DNA of 64,000 nucleotides, from assembly GCA_025399215.1 (NCBI GenBank), contig MU621096.1, forward strand, positions 108,158-172,157, written 5' to 3'. The translations under genes and the position numbers were made by a program. Within the stretch, counting starts at the first letter, position 1; each line of letters begins with the position of its first letter. The notes below the pieces were generated by a model, which saw only the letters and a list, made by a program, of their open reading frames with translations, did not search any database and was not told the origin of the DNA. Below are positions 8,417-20,163 of the stretch, one piece after another. Source of the stretch: Globomyces pollinis-pini (taxonomy: Eukaryota > Chytridiomycota > Chytridiomycetes > Rhizophydiales > Globomycetaceae).

Positions 8417-11400
8417 TCAAACTTTGAAAGGAATACGCTGAATCATTAAGTCAATGCGTCGCGTAAATGGATTAGAACTGCAAAAAAAAATCAAAATTAA
8501 AACTATCTCTTCATTAAACGACGGACCTATCAACAAACTGCTTGATACATTCACATAACCGATTAATCAAACCAAACCCAACCTCGACCTTCCTTAATTC
8601 GGCTTGTAGCCTATCTAATGGTAGTGTCCCATAGGTGGTCTCCAATTGAATATCATACAGACCAAATGGATACATCAAAATACCAGACTGGAGTTTAAAT
8701 CTGACATTACAGTTCAAATGTAATTGCTTTTCCAAACTGAAGAAGGTCGTATTGAAGTTAAATAGACTATCATGACATTTGGAATCACCAGACAACCATC
8801 GAATAGCCGAACTGGTATATTTCTCTGCGATTTTCACATCCCGTTGCATCAATTTGACAGACTCACAATTCATGGCAAATGTGCGGATCACCTAACATAA
8901 ATTTTAGTGAAACCTTACTGATTTCATTTTAGCCATACTGACTTGAGCACCAAACTCTTTGTCCATCACTTTTAGTAAATCCGACATCTAATGTTAAGTG
9001 ATTATTCATTACTGGTTCCAATAACTCAGTGCATAATTGTTGCGCTTCAGAATGCTTTCCAGTCAAGAACGATGCCTATCATAAATCCCATTAAAAAGTA
9101 CCTTCTTGTAGTCCTCTGCAAAATGTAGTTGCGATTTTGTACCAAATGTTTCACCATGTTTTGTAAATGTAATTTGTACCATATCATCGTACACCCATGT
9201 TTGCTTCACTGGGCCTAGTTCTAATGGTCTCAAGGAATGGAGCATTAAAAGCAACGAAAAATTGGATCGCAACGAAGTAAGTTCAGATGGATCGAAAACT
9301 ACCAACTCAGAGCAAGTCTTCTCAGACTTTTGAATCTTCACTTTCAATTCTTCACATCGATTTTTGATACTTTCAAGTTTTGACTTGGTGTCCAAGGAAG
9401 TCTTCCTCTTTTCTTCTAGTTGAGCCTTTAATTGCAAGAATTTTTCCCTAATATAAATACAAACTCTGCTATACCTTCGTTGAACCGCTTCATTGGTCAG
9501 ATTCTCTTTTGCTTCCGAGATGACTTTTAATTTCATTTCATGACTACACTTTAGAATCATCAATTCAAATTACTTGGTTTTGTATTTTTTCAATTCGGAT
9601 GACAGAAAGGTGTTATATTCCTCAGATTCATTTTGTAATTTTTGAGACTGAAGAAGGATAGGTGACAATAAAGAAGAATCAGCTTGTAAGTCTTCGTGAA
9701 ATTGGTCCATATTTCCTTGAATACGTAACAATAATTCGGATTTCCAACTGTACCAATCTGATTTTGCTGCTTGGTAGCAAAACAATTTCGAATGTCGTAA
9801 ATTGACCTAGTGATTAATTATTTGGAAAAGCAAAACCATCAACTCATCCTTATCTGTCTCTGTACCTTGTGCAAATTCTTCAAACAACAATGGTGTAGTT
9901 TCGGCAATCTCTTCCTTGAATTTTTCTATTGTAACCTCCAAATCACCAATTGTTGTGACTAACTCTTGACATCCCTAAAATTAGACGTTCCTTTAAGATT
10001 AATACCTTAAAGAAACAATCGTTGTAGAAACTATCTAAATTGTTCTGCACAACTTCAACAAGTGTGGAGCAGTTAGCTTACAATGTGATTAACTTAATTA
10101 CCATACCTGACAATGCGTTCAAGTTAAATTCAGCTGCTGGTGGAAAAGTTTGAAATTGAATATTAGTAGCCACTAGGAATTGTGTAAGATCGACGATTTC
10201 AAAAGTATCAGCCCCTTCTTTCACCATTGAAGTATCCATGATAGATAAATGTTGTTCGTCCATTAGATCGGATCCAATATCCTCCGCCGATTCAGGAAGA
10301 TCAACAGGCAGACAATCCGTTTTTTCAACAACATCAGCTTCTGTAATGGATAACCCTTCTGTTTCACTTGCAGAATCGTCAATTTGTAATGATTTTTGCA
10401 GACTACCACCTATTGATTTCCGACCTACCAATTAGCGAGAATAGTAGCATACTTGAATTTCTCTTTTCAGATACACTTTGCTTCTTTACCAAAGGGGAAT
10501 CGTCAGTCTTGCTTGATTCTAACTTCTCTGACTCAGACAGTGGATTCACCATCGCCGATGAACTTGCTTGTGGTGTATCTTCAGCATCTGATGTTTTAAA
10601 TTTTTGAGCTTTTGTCGCAGATGCCAACATTTTGCTAGCCACTGCTCGGCGCATCGCTAATGTTAGCAATGAATTATACGTGTAACGGTAGTGCTTTTGC
10701 TGACGCTTTTACCGACACTCCTTAATCTAGGAGATGATCGTGGTGAAAATCCCTCTGGTAAGACTGATTTACGTCTGGACGACTTTTTAGGGGTGACCAA
10801 CTGATGTTCTTGTAGCACGTCCTCTTTCTTAATAGGGTTAACTGGTGAAATGGCATTTAGGGAGAGTTGAGATGATGCTAGTTCTACATAGAGTTAGACG
10901 ACAACGTTACCATATGTGTCACTCTTTGTTGGGGTTGAAGTCATATGGTCACTACCCATTGAAAATTCAATACTTTCGTCTAAAATCAACCAAATTGACT
11001 TGTAATACCTGGATCGGTTGATTCTAAAACCATGGATGATTCTAAATTATCTGTAGCTCCCAGACTACTCTCGAGTGATTCCAAAGAAGAACCAGACAAG
11101 GATTTCGGGTAAACACTAGACTCAGATGATCCAGAGTTTGATTTTGCTAGTGGATGTTGTTTGTTAGTTGATAAGGGTTTCGGTTTTAAGTGCACTTCTG
11201 GTTCAAAGAAATGATTTTCAGTCAAGTCTAATCACTCAATTGACTACATGCTTACCTTGACTTTCATCCAACACCATGGATTCTTCCAATATACTAGAAT
11301 CCGAAGTCATTTGAGTATGGAAAAAGGGTGTAATACTGTCTCGAACCTTCATCCGTTTCTGTGGACTAGAGGATAGTACATCGTCAGTAACAGCTTCCAT

Positions 11401-12839
11401 TTGTGAATGGGCCGATCGCAATTTAGCCAATTCTTTATCAAAATGATCTCCTTCTGTAATTGAACCGGTTGAATCAAGATCCATTGGGGAGTCAGATTGT
11501 GACTTGTTGGAAGTTAAAACCAAACTTTGATTGGAATCAAAAGAAGAATCCGCATCTGTCAAATCTTGGGGTGGGAAAAAATTGGCAATAGTGTCTCTTT
11601 TCTTTTGTTGTATAATTGGGCTATCAGTTGGGGGAAAAAAGTTTGCAATTGTATCTCGGTTAGGTTTGGCCGCCATTGGACTTTCCAAGTCTGGAAAGAA
11701 GTTTCCAATAGTATCTCTAGGTTTTCGCCGTTTATTTTTGTTCTTTGCTGGTTTATTGGCAGTTTTCTCGCTAGCAACTGGAGATGAATTCACCATTTCA
11801 TTAGCTGAACTACTAAATACATCAGCTTTACCAATAGGGGATTCTAAATCGCTGTTGTTATCTACTTGGAAAAATGGAGCAATGCTATCCCTATATTTGG
11901 ATTGGGTCTTCAATTTAGTGTTGTTCTCATCATTCCAAGGTGAGTTGATAGCACTGCTTGAAGAGATAGCTCGAGGAGTAGTTAAGCGTTTTGGAGTCAA
12001 CTTTGGAAAATCAACTGTAGCGGTTTTCTCTGCTTTGGGAGTCAACATGTGCTCCATCTCATTTGAAATGTTGGCCCCGAAATTCATGGATTCTAATGTT
12101 AGTAAAATACTTTAAATGCTATACCCTCTTGGTCTAATTCTTGCTCAGATTGGTCAATACTCATATCCATTGTTTGCTCCATAGTCGTATCAAACATGGT
12201 GGATCTGACCGATTTAGTAGTAGATGGTGGTGCAAGTACGATGTCGGGATGTTTAATAGGTGTTGATGGTTCCGAGTTGGACATTTGCCTGGCTTCTTGT
12301 ATCGCTTTGTCCAACAAGGGAGTTGTGGAGCCAATGCGTGTTCCAAGACTGAAAGTCGGTGTTGAAATAAATAAACTACTCAAATAATTACTGGGTTGAT
12401 GTTTCTGTGGTGTTGTGTTATTATCAAGTTTTGGGGATCCAGTTAAATTGATTTCGAAACTATTTTTTGATGCAAATCTATCAAATTTAGAGGTAGATTC
12501 ATTACTCTGAATTTTCTGCGATTGACAAATCAAAAATACTAGAATTAAATGATTGATCCAATTACTTTCTATCCGTTTGGTCGCTTACTGGTGCAAACAT
12601 GGCTACTAGTCAAATTAACAGAATCAAACCTAAGAATAAATCCATAAAATAGTTCATACCTAGAGTTTTTGCTATTTCTGCCTCTTCATCATCCTCTTCT
12701 TGTACATCAGTTTCGAATAATCTGACATGAGCTTGAGCTGCAAAACTAACTCTTCTTCCTGAAGATTTTCGTCTTTCCATAGCTACCTGTAAGGGTTTCT
12801 AGATCTCAGGTTGATTATTTTTACCTCAGAAGTGTTCAT
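8417..12839 (-). CDS. kinetochore scaffold KNL1/Spc105/Spc7
   Basis: A multi-exon gene for roughly 1,300-1,400 residues. The N-terminus has GRRVSFAAQAHVR, the RVSF docking site for protein phosphatase 1. A long Ser/Asp-rich disordered region follows, with degenerate MELT-like sites (TMDMSIDQ, SPMDLDSTG, SMVLDES) that in the family bind Bub3-Bub1 after phosphorylation. It also holds five RD(S/T)I..FF repeats. Next comes a long coiled coil near 9570-9060 and a C-terminal domain ending in FGLINRLCECIKQFVD, as in the RWD part that binds Mis12. The start is the ATG at 12839 with a 38-nt first intron, or the ATG at 12780, which opens directly on the RVSF segment. The last exon is ambiguous: a 49-nt intron ends at 8417, while a 24-nt intron would end the protein near 8470. 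Confidence 0.88.
11320..11895 (-). repeat. five RD(S/T)I..FF peptide repeats in KNL1
   Basis: Read on the minus strand, the repeats are RDSIAPFF, RDTIGNFFPDL, RDTIANFFPP, RDTIANFFPP and RDSITPFF. The middle three are about 20 residues apart; the outer two are farther away. Each is followed by acidic or Ser/Pro-rich spacer. They are distinct from the MELT-like sites in the same region. Confidence 0.8.
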
Positions 12840-12957
12840 GTTGTCAGGATAGGAAAAGATTGTCCGAAGGTTCAAAAATTTTCCCTAGCAATTCAATGGA
12901 CAAATATATTAAAAGAAAGCAAACAACTGAGAATAAAAGGGAGCGACTGTAGGAGTC

Positions 12958-13407
12958 TTAGTCCATATCCATGAATTTCTTGTATTTACTGAACTGTTTC
13001 TCCTCTGCTTGGGTCAATGAATTATCAAATTCAGTCAGAGACTTTTCGTAGACTCGAATTTCATTCTATTTCATTATAAAATGATCAATTACAATCAACT
13101 CTTCAATACAATCATCGTGTTCTTTAAATATTTGTTCAATTTGAAGGGTTAAATTAGCCAACTGTTTTCCTAAATCACTTAAATAATGAGAGTTAAATGG
13201 AGTATTCTGATTTTGCAAATCTCTGTTTTGAAAAAGTGACGACTCTGATTGAACATCAACTTCATTGTTTGGATTATCTTCACTCTTTACCAATGAAGGA
13301 TCAATTGATACTGGAATATTAACTACTAAATTGGTATAATCGCTACTGTTTAGATACATCTAATTGCCTTTCTGGAGACGAACTTCCAACATCATCAATT
13401 CGTTCAT
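12958..13407 (-). CDS. small coiled-coil protein, unknown
   Basis: A 132-residue protein in three exons with introns of 24 and 27 nt. The central part has an acidic, Asn/Ser-rich segment. From about residue 70 it is helical with coiled-coil spacing (LGKQLANLTLQIEQIFKEHD) and ends in SLTEFDNSLTQAEEKQFSKY. The apparent in-frame TAG near 13076 is inside the 27-nt intron. I do not recognise the family. Size and layout are like small subunits of kinetochore, Mediator or trafficking complexes, but nothing decides between them. The start at 13407 (MNELMMLE) depends on the 24-nt first intron, and an ATG at 13417 is the alternative. Same strand as KNL1, 118 bases upstream of its start. Confidence 0.6.
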
Positions 13408-13532
13408 TTGATAACATTTGATGAAAAAGTTTAAATTCAAGTGAACAAATTTATTTTTTAAAGGAAACAATAAACTACCCAAAGATTTCAATAGTTAATA
13501 CAATGAATGGAAACATAGTGTTTATTGTTCCA

Positions 13533-14066
13533 TTACCCAGCAACATAGTCAAAGACATTATACTTTTCGTAAGGAAGTAGTTCTATTCGTTCCAAACCTT
13601 TACCATACTGACGTCCCATTCTTCTCCATCGATTCGCGTAATATTCAAACGCAGGTTGAGGTTTTCGATTCTCTGGTGGAGGTCCATTAAAGTAATCCAT
13701 CGATATTTCTCCCCACGATAGATATCCATTTCCGCTAACATCCAAGGTTTTGAATAACAGTAAGGTTTCATCCATACTTAACTTTAATCCAAATACTTGA
13801 CAAAATGAATAAAATAGATCAAGATCCATCTGACAAAACCCACTTGATTCATCAAATGCCTGATATCCTAACGCTGGATTAGTCGCGCACTGATCTAATG
13901 GTTTCACAATGTGTTTGAAAAATCGGCCAATCAACATTGTATGATGAACTGGATGAACTGTTAGACCAACTAAAAAGAATCGGTAATAACAGACAAATAC
14001 GATTGAAAGTAAGAACAAGTTCATTATAACATCTCCAAATAAATAACGATGTGATAACAGCTGCAT
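13533..14066 (-). CDS. membrane-anchored EF-hand protein
   Basis: An intronless 177-residue protein. Residues 12-38 are a hydrophobic segment, probably one transmembrane helix or a signal anchor. The body contains one canonical EF-hand loop, DVSGNGYLSWGE, with Asp, Ser, Asn, a backbone Tyr position, Ser and Glu in the six calcium positions. A preceding degenerate helix-loop-helix is likely (CQMDLDLFYSFCQVFGLKL). The C-terminus is aromatic and basic (YYANRWRRMGRQYGKG). It probably binds calcium at a membrane face, but the target is unknown and I cannot tie it to a named family. The lack of introns contrasts with its neighbours. Confidence 0.75.
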   Translation of the reverse strand: MQLLSHRYLFGDVIMNLFLLSIVFVCYYRFFLVGLTVHPVHHTMLIGRFFKHIVKPLDQCATNPALGYQAFDESSGFCQMDLDLFYSFCQVFGLKLSMDETLLLFKTLDVSGNGYLSWGEISMDYFNGPPPENRKPQPAFEYYANRWRRMGRQYGKGLERIELLPYEKYNVFDYVAG

Positions 14067-14348
14067 TCTATTTGGTGGTAAAATAAGCGTGTTTTAATAG
14101 AAAAAACAAACAGTAATAAATATGATTTAAATATTATCATCATCAAAGCCAATAGTATGAAGATTCTTTAGAGTAAAGTAGCTTATTGATTTACCCTTTG
14201 ATAATATTAGGACAACGCGAACTCTTATCATTCGACTAATAGAAACAAAAGGTTGTAGGAGAATCTTCACAATATTTAAAATACACATAAAAGTTTATTA
14301 GTTTTTGTCAATATCTTGTGATTTGTTTTGTTACCATAAAAAACGTCA

Positions 14349-15672
14349 ATGGAATTTGAACAATACTACAAACGAATCAAAGAGATACTTGACGGTGTTG
14401 ATCTAGTAATATTACCATCCATAATCCATTTTGTATAGAGTAACGTAACTGCCAAACAGGTTCGTAAACAGATTGAACAAGAACAAAATATTGTATTTCA
14501 AAACAACAAAAAAGAATTCGATAAATACATTGTGCAGATCTGCATTGAACTTCAGGTTGATTTCATAGCTTAGAACTGACTATTAGGAATCGAATGATAT
14601 TCAACCACCAGAACCAATTAAAAAGAGAGTCAAATTAGAATCAAATGATTTCATAAATGACGACAAGGATGCACTGAAAGAGGCTGATCATCTCATAGAT
14701 GAAGAAGAAGAAGAAGAAGAAGAAGAAGAAGATGATGATGATGGTATGGAAAGTGATGAGTTCAGTGAAGTGGAAGACGTTCCCCTACGCAGGAAACGTA
14801 AAGCTACTGCCAAGGCTAAAAAGACAAAGAAGAAAACAAGTTCTAGAGCTTCAAATATGCCAAATTGGTAAATTGTTCCAAATGCATTCATTCTTTTAAA
14901 CTAGTCAATTAAGTGAACCCCTACAAAAGATCATTGGTACTGAGGAACTACCAAGAGTATTGCATCACAAAAACTGACTGTATATAGACGCAAGTAACGA
15001 AAAAATTATGGGAGTATATCAAATCAAAAGAACTCCAAGATCCAACTGATAAACGATATATCCTCTGTGATGATTTATTAGAATCCGTTTTCGACACCAA
15101 ACGACTTTTCATGATGAGTATTGCTAAAGGATTAAAAGATCATTTAATCACCAAACCAAACCCAAACAAACCCAAAACGGAAGATGACGGGGATGAAAAA
15201 GTATCCAAAAAATCAACAAAGGGTGGATTTAACAAATTACACGAATTATCAGAACCATTACAAGATCTTTTGAATGAAAAATATGTTTCAAGACCACAAG
15301 TGGTAAAACGACTATGGGATTATATCAAAGAAAATTCTTTACAAGATCCCACCAACAAACGTAACATTCTAAACGATTCCAAAATGAAATCTATATTTAA
15401 AGTATCAAAAATGTCCATGTTTCAAATGAATAAGCTTATTGGGGATCATTTATCTCCATACGATGGACCTATTCCCGAGGTATCTATATTATTCCTTTTA
15501 ACCGTTAGACATCAACTGAAGGATTCATTGTATTTGAATTTTGAAAATTTTAAACTTAGGTTGAAAAATCAGAACCAACTACTGAAGGATTCGTGGTAAA
15601 TGATTTGGATTATTTTAATCTTAGATGGAAAACTCTGAAAATGCACCAAACGACTTGAATCGTAACATATAA
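14349..15672 (+). CDS. DEK_C plus two SWIB/MDM2 domains, chromatin protein
   Basis: A 367-residue protein in eight exons with introns of 29-37 nt. Residues 1-65 form a DEK C-terminal-type DNA-binding helix bundle (EILDGVDLSNVTAKQVRKQI). An acidic Glu/Asp run and a Lys-rich segment follow, then one SWIB domain (QLSEPLQKIIGTEELPRTQV, KKLWEYIKSKELQDP) and a second (LHELSEPLQDLLNEKYVSRP, KRLWDYIKENSLQDP). The family includes yeast Uaf30 and Tri1, which act in Pol I transcription and chromatin, usually with one SWIB domain. The C-terminal exons (TSTEGFIVEKSEPTTEGFV) are short and were chosen because two normal introns keep the frame to a stop. It probably acts in the nucleus or nucleolus. Confidence 0.88.
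14698..14742. repeat. GAA/GAT trinucleotide microsatellite
   Basis: A run of GAA codons followed by GAT codons encodes ten Glu and four Asp residues in the linker of the DEK_C-SWIB protein. Length polymorphism would be expected; the run is in frame. Confidence 0.9.
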
Positions 15673-15827
15673 TATCTGTTGATTTGTAGCAACCAAAGTA
15701 GAGAACTAGTTGACTATAACCATGCATCCATGTGAATTCTTAATCACTGCATATATAAATATATAAAAACCAATCAAAATAAAAATCTTTTGGTGGTTTA
15801 TTAGTTAAAAATACGTGGTAATAATAT

Positions 15828-17637
15828 TTATCCACGCCCTCTGGCACCAGCGTTTCCAAAAAGTAAGATTTTCTTTGCTTTCTTCTTCCCTCCTTTACCA
15901 GGAACTTTCACTTCGGCAGATGCCAGTTGTTGTATCACAACATCATCCGGAATATCCAAACTCCACGCCGCTGGTTCCGCTGGAATGAAAGTCCTAGTCG
16001 GAAGCCACGAAGGTGATGCAGAAGGAGTCATTGTCGCACGTGCAAAAGACATACTTGACAGATGAGCGGGTGGTGTGGACGATGGGGTTGCGAATGATCT
16101 ATCGGACGGTGAAGGTAATGGAGGACCAAAGTCTTCATAAGAATATTCGTAAGATTGGGCAGGAGTTGCATAAACATTTAAATTTTCCATAAATAGTTGA
16201 GGTTCAGTCTGTGATTTTCTCACTTCGCGTTCTTTTTCAATCTCTGCATTCATCAACTCTGATTTACGATTCGATAGTTCAGCTAAAAACATCAAACAGT
16301 CTACCAAGTTTACCATTGAAATGGGTCGCAGTTGTTGAAGAGACAACCTCAGACATATCAATCTCACATATATTGATGTCACACGCCAGTGGCAGATGAG
16401 ATAAATATTTGCATCGTTTTCGAATATCCTGATATTAAAAAAAGAAAGATTACATTATTTACAGTCGATTCCCTGATTGAGATCACAGGCAGCGTTAAAT
16501 GAATAGGAAAAGAATCATAGGTACCAAATTCATGTCTCAAGACTTTAATATCAAGTGGATGAAGGTAATAGTGCTGACCATCACTCGCTTGATAGAAATA
16601 GTACCACTCTGAATTTTCTCCCTGAGCATTCGCTTTATCACCAGGAAATTTTTTCTTTTGGTTTTCATCAGAAAGTTGATCAATTTGATTCTGTAATGTG
16701 AACATCAATAAACAATACCTGAAGAGAGTGTAGACAAGTTTCTACAAAACATACTCTATAGTCTACATCGTGACTAATTACCGATTCATCTTGGATTTGT
16801 TTCAACAAATCTTTTAAATCTTTTTCATCTTTTCCAATTATATTTTCAACGATATAATCTGGAGTGGATAAAAGAAGTTTGGCATAAGTGAGAGCAGTTG
16901 GAAAATTTACGGATGGAATACCCGATTTCCATTTTGAATGAGCTGCTACTGGCAACACAACCGTTGATTTCTAAGGTCAAAATTGGTCAGGTTACCGTTG
17001 ATCTTCTCATCAATGTAAATTTCATTGAATATGGTTTGGAAGGGGAAACATCTTCCACAGGTGTATGATCTATGCATAAGACACTTTTTAAGGCATTTGG
17101 GTAAATAGAATCAAAACATATAGGACATTTTGCCCACGATCTTTCCGATAAAGATAAATAATGGGTCAAACAAGGCCAACAATAAACATGACCACATTTA
17201 GTTGCTCTAGGAGCAACAGGAGGATTCAAACAAATTGGACAAGTCAAACTTTTAGAAATTGGCATAATCTACAATGAGTTTTAAGCCAAACAAACCATTT
17301 GTAAGACATCTTCCCAATTTACAATAATATTTGGATTTTCCAAATGATCTTTTATAGAATAATTTGGTTTTAAGATAAAACGAAAGTTTGCGTTCACAAA
17401 CCTTTCCTTATTAAAAGGAGTTGTAAAAGACTTTTTCAACTTTGGTTGATGATGACTTTGACGTTCAGGAAATGAGAAATTCAATAAATGATTTAACGAG
17501 ACTTTTTTTGGAAAGTTATGATTTGAAGGCATTCTTGATAATTTTCCAGAACCTACATCCGAATTGTTTAAAATTGGTCTTTGATTCTTTATTGATTTTT
17601 TTCTACTTTGTCGATCATTCTGATGATTTGAAGTCAT
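15828..17637 (-). CDS. RNF10/Mag2-type RING E3 ubiquitin ligase
   Basis: A 554-residue protein in six exons with introns of 25-34 nt. The N-terminus has VSLNHLLNFSFPERQ and FNKERFVNANFRF, as in RNF10. Then comes a RING finger, CPICLNPP...CGHVYCWPCL...KCPIC, with HYLSLSERSWAKCPIC close to RNF10. Downstream are WYYFYQASDGQHYYLHPLD and CKYLSHLPLACDINICEID, both signatures of the family, and a C-terminus GKGGKKKAKKILLF like that of the human protein. RNF10 and Mag2 ubiquitinate 40S proteins uS3 and uS5 on stalled ribosomes. The start is set at the first ATG, 17637; the open frame extends about 15 codons further upstream without an ATG. Confidence 0.9.
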
Positions 17638-18294
17638 TTTCTGTTGATTTAATTTTCCGTTTGACTCTATAACTTTAGACAAAAAGACAATTTACTGACA
17701 CTGTGGCTGTTCATATGAGTCAGGGATAGAATGTTTTAAGAGAAAGACTAGTGAGAGTAAAGAGAAGAGGGACTTGTGAGAGTCGATGAAATGGTTATTT
17801 GATTACGTAGTAATGATGGTAACTAAACTCCAATAGTTTATTATTGTTCAGTTTTTTACACTATCATGAGTAGTTCTGATTACCTTTCCAGCGTAAAGAA
17901 TCCCAAGTTATTCTGGCTGTAGTTTTGTAAGCTTGTCCTGTGAGGAGTAAGTTTGCAGGTAAGTTTAAAGAAATAACAAATCAATTTTCATGACTCCAAC
18001 ACGTGTGATTGGCGAATTAAGCTAATCTCCATTGGTTTGTGGATGTTGTTATTGATGCATATTGATGTTAAATCAACTATTGTGTTGTTGGTGTTGTTGT
18101 TAGTGATCGAGTCAAACCTTGGTCCAGATCTCAAATATTCAGCTGATCACAAACACAACCATCAATTCTCAATCATTTCTATTTGATTTCAATTTCACTT
18201 ACTACGTCGTGATCACAAACGTGGTGGTCAATCTTCAGAGATTTATATATTTATGTAATCATTGAAATATATTTCATAAAATACCAATTTTATT
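17638..18294. other. 657-base intergenic stretch
   Basis: Holds the upstream region of RNF10 on the right strand and the 3-prime flank of the F-box-like gene. I see GAGAG-rich and GTTGTTGTTG-rich low-complexity patches near 17735-17790 and 18040-18105, and only very short ORFs. No RNA gene or repeat family is evident. Confidence 0.5.
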
Positions 18295-20163
18295 TTAGTA
18301 TAGTCCTGCCAGTGCTCGGATGATAGATGGTTCTTGCGATAATTCATTTCGATCTTGTTTGGGAACTTGATAACTTCCATCTACAGCACTATCCATCCAT
18401 TCAACCTTCAAATCTTCACCCAATAATTTCTTCATCAACATCACTTCCCCACTAAAATGTGACTCCCAGAGTTTGTTGCTCACTTCAGATCCTTTGAACG
18501 ATTGGCGTCTAAAATTCGTTCGGGGAATGTTTTGACCTGTGGGAGGGCCATCTCTAGCTGTTATTGTTAATCTATGAGAGTCATCTGTAACGTGAGCCAC
18601 CTTTCGACCTGTTAAAACGCTGCTTCGTTTGTCCGTGGAACGAGTCCTGGTCAGTTCGAAAATTTCATCGGCATTCTTTCCCACAACTAATTCATGGCCA
18701 GCAGTACGCGTCAAAGCAATCCCTCCATATGCTTGAAACATACCTATCAATGACTCTTCAACGTCTACCGATTCATCTTTTAAGGCTTCAACAGAGATTG
18801 ATGGTTTCCCATGCTTTAAATTCAGCATTTCCATCCAACCAACATTACCACCCAAGGAATGCAACGTGTCTGCTACATGAGGATTTCCATTTTTAAACGC
18901 AGACCATAGTAGAGTTGAGGTTATTGCAAATCCAGTAACGCGAATTCTCAAAGTCCTTACCAAATACGAGATAGCATTTACCTGATGCCGATGAACAAAG
19001 TCTAATAGTTCTTGTTTGGTTTTTTCCATGTTTGAAAGAGGCAATAATTTTTTGAATAAGATTCTCTTAGAAATGGCACAGTAGTCATCCAAGATTAATT
19101 CACAATGAGACTTTTCCTTCTGTTCCGTGCTTTTGATGTTGATATGATCTACCAAGAGATCACATATTTCATCACTACCAGAATCTAATGCTAAAGCAAA
19201 CATATGTAAACCAATATACAAATCAAGATTTTTTCGACTGAGATATCTCTTTAATGACTTGATCTTGTTTATATCTTTCATTTGAATAAATCTCTCGAGC
19301 AGATTCTCCCAAAGACACACAAAATCACCCAGATTTTTTGTTTGTTCACATTCTTGATAATAGTCAGCCAACTTATTTGATGCAACGTCAAGCGTATCGC
19401 GTTCATAATTTGAAATTAATTTCTTGAATTTTTTCCAAGTATTCTGGTTTTGATCATTTTGTAGTAGAGTTACAATCTCGCCCCAACCTCTATTGTCAGC
19501 ATTTAACAGACAAGAAAGCAGGTTATTCTTCCTGACAGGAAGATTGATCAATACTTCGAGTAATTTAGTTTGATGCATGTAACTTGCATATACAATGGCT
19601 TCTTCAATTGCTTTTTGCATAGGTTGTAATTTTGTCAACACCTTTAAAAATTCCACACCTCGACTGACATCGGCTGGTTCTTTCAGAGCTAAGGTCATAT
19701 TAATACCATTAGTCAATAATTCAGGATATTGTTCTAAGGTTTTGTAGAATTCTAAATGTGTGAGAGCATGTAATCCGACATCAATATTCCCAAAATAACA
19801 TCCAGCATTCCAAAGCGCCGAAGTCCATTCTGGATGTGACAAGAAGGAATATTCTAGTATAGCTATCAAAAACGGTGTAGTTAATAGACCATGTGCGATC
19901 CTTGGTGAAAATATTGTTGGATACAGATGAGATGCAAACCACGATGCAAAAGACTGATAAATACTTTCCTGTGATTGAAATGTATTAAATTCATCAATCC
20001 ACTGTTCGATCAAATGTGGTCTACGTACAAACCATTTGAAATACACGGAAGGTAGTCTTGCGATTCGATGCCATCTTTTGTTAAGAAGTGATAACGAAAC
20101 ACTTTCATTCGATACAAGAATAATTCTTTCAATGATCTTATCGTCTTCAAATATAGATGCCAT
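18295..20163 (-). CDS. large F-box-like protein with helical repeats
   Basis: An intronless gene of 622 residues; the first ATG in frame (MASIFEDD) is at 20163. Residues about 8-45 look like a divergent F-box (KIIERIILVSNESVSLSL, then LNKRWHRIARLPSVYFKWF). The next 400 residues are helical and ankyrin-like in rhythm (VGLHALTHLEF, CYFGNIDVG, FKNGNPHVADTLHSLGG), without clear consensus repeats. The last 150 residues are basic and Ser/Thr-rich with GRKVAHVTDDSHRLTITARD. If the F-box reading is right it would bind Skp1, of which two genes lie at 45-46 kb, and use the repeats for substrate. Family unknown to me. Confidence 0.7.
   Translation of the reverse strand: MASIFEDDKIIERIILVSNESVSLSLLNKRWHRIARLPSVYFKWFVRRPHLIEQWIDEFNTFQSQESIYQSFASWFASHLYPTIFSPRIAHGLLTTPFLIAILEYSFLSHPEWTSALWNAGCYFGNIDVGLHALTHLEFYKTLEQYPELLTNGINMTLALKEPADVSRGVEFLKVLTKLQPMQKAIEEAIVYASYMHQTKLLEVLINLPVRKNNLLSCLLNADNRGWGEIVTLLQNDQNQNTWKKFKKLISNYERDTLDVASNKLADYYQECEQTKNLGDFVCLWENLLERFIQMKDINKIKSLKRYLSRKNLDLYIGLHMFALALDSGSDEICDLLVDHINIKSTEQKEKSHCELILDDYCAISKRILFKKLLPLSNMEKTKQELLDFVHRHQVNAISYLVRTLRIRVTGFAITSTLLWSAFKNGNPHVADTLHSLGGNVGWMEMLNLKHGKPSISVEALKDESVDVEESLIGMFQAYGGIALTRTAGHELVVGKNADEIFELTRTRSTDKRSSVLTGRKVAHVTDDSHRLTITARDGPPTGQNIPRTNFRRQSFKGSEVSNKLWESHFSGEVMLMKKLLGEDLKVEWMDSAVDGSYQVPKQDRNELSQEPSIIRALAGLY

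Noticed and set aside
11527..12115. Long plus-strand ORF (194 codons) opposite KNL1
   Set aside because: Shadow of the KNL1 exon: it is out of frame with the PP1 and repeat-bearing protein and has no features of its own.
13060..13110. In-frame TAG suggesting stop-codon reassignment or a pseudogene
   Set aside because: The TAG is the end of a normal 27-nt intron (13076-13102); splicing restores a coiled-coil frame.
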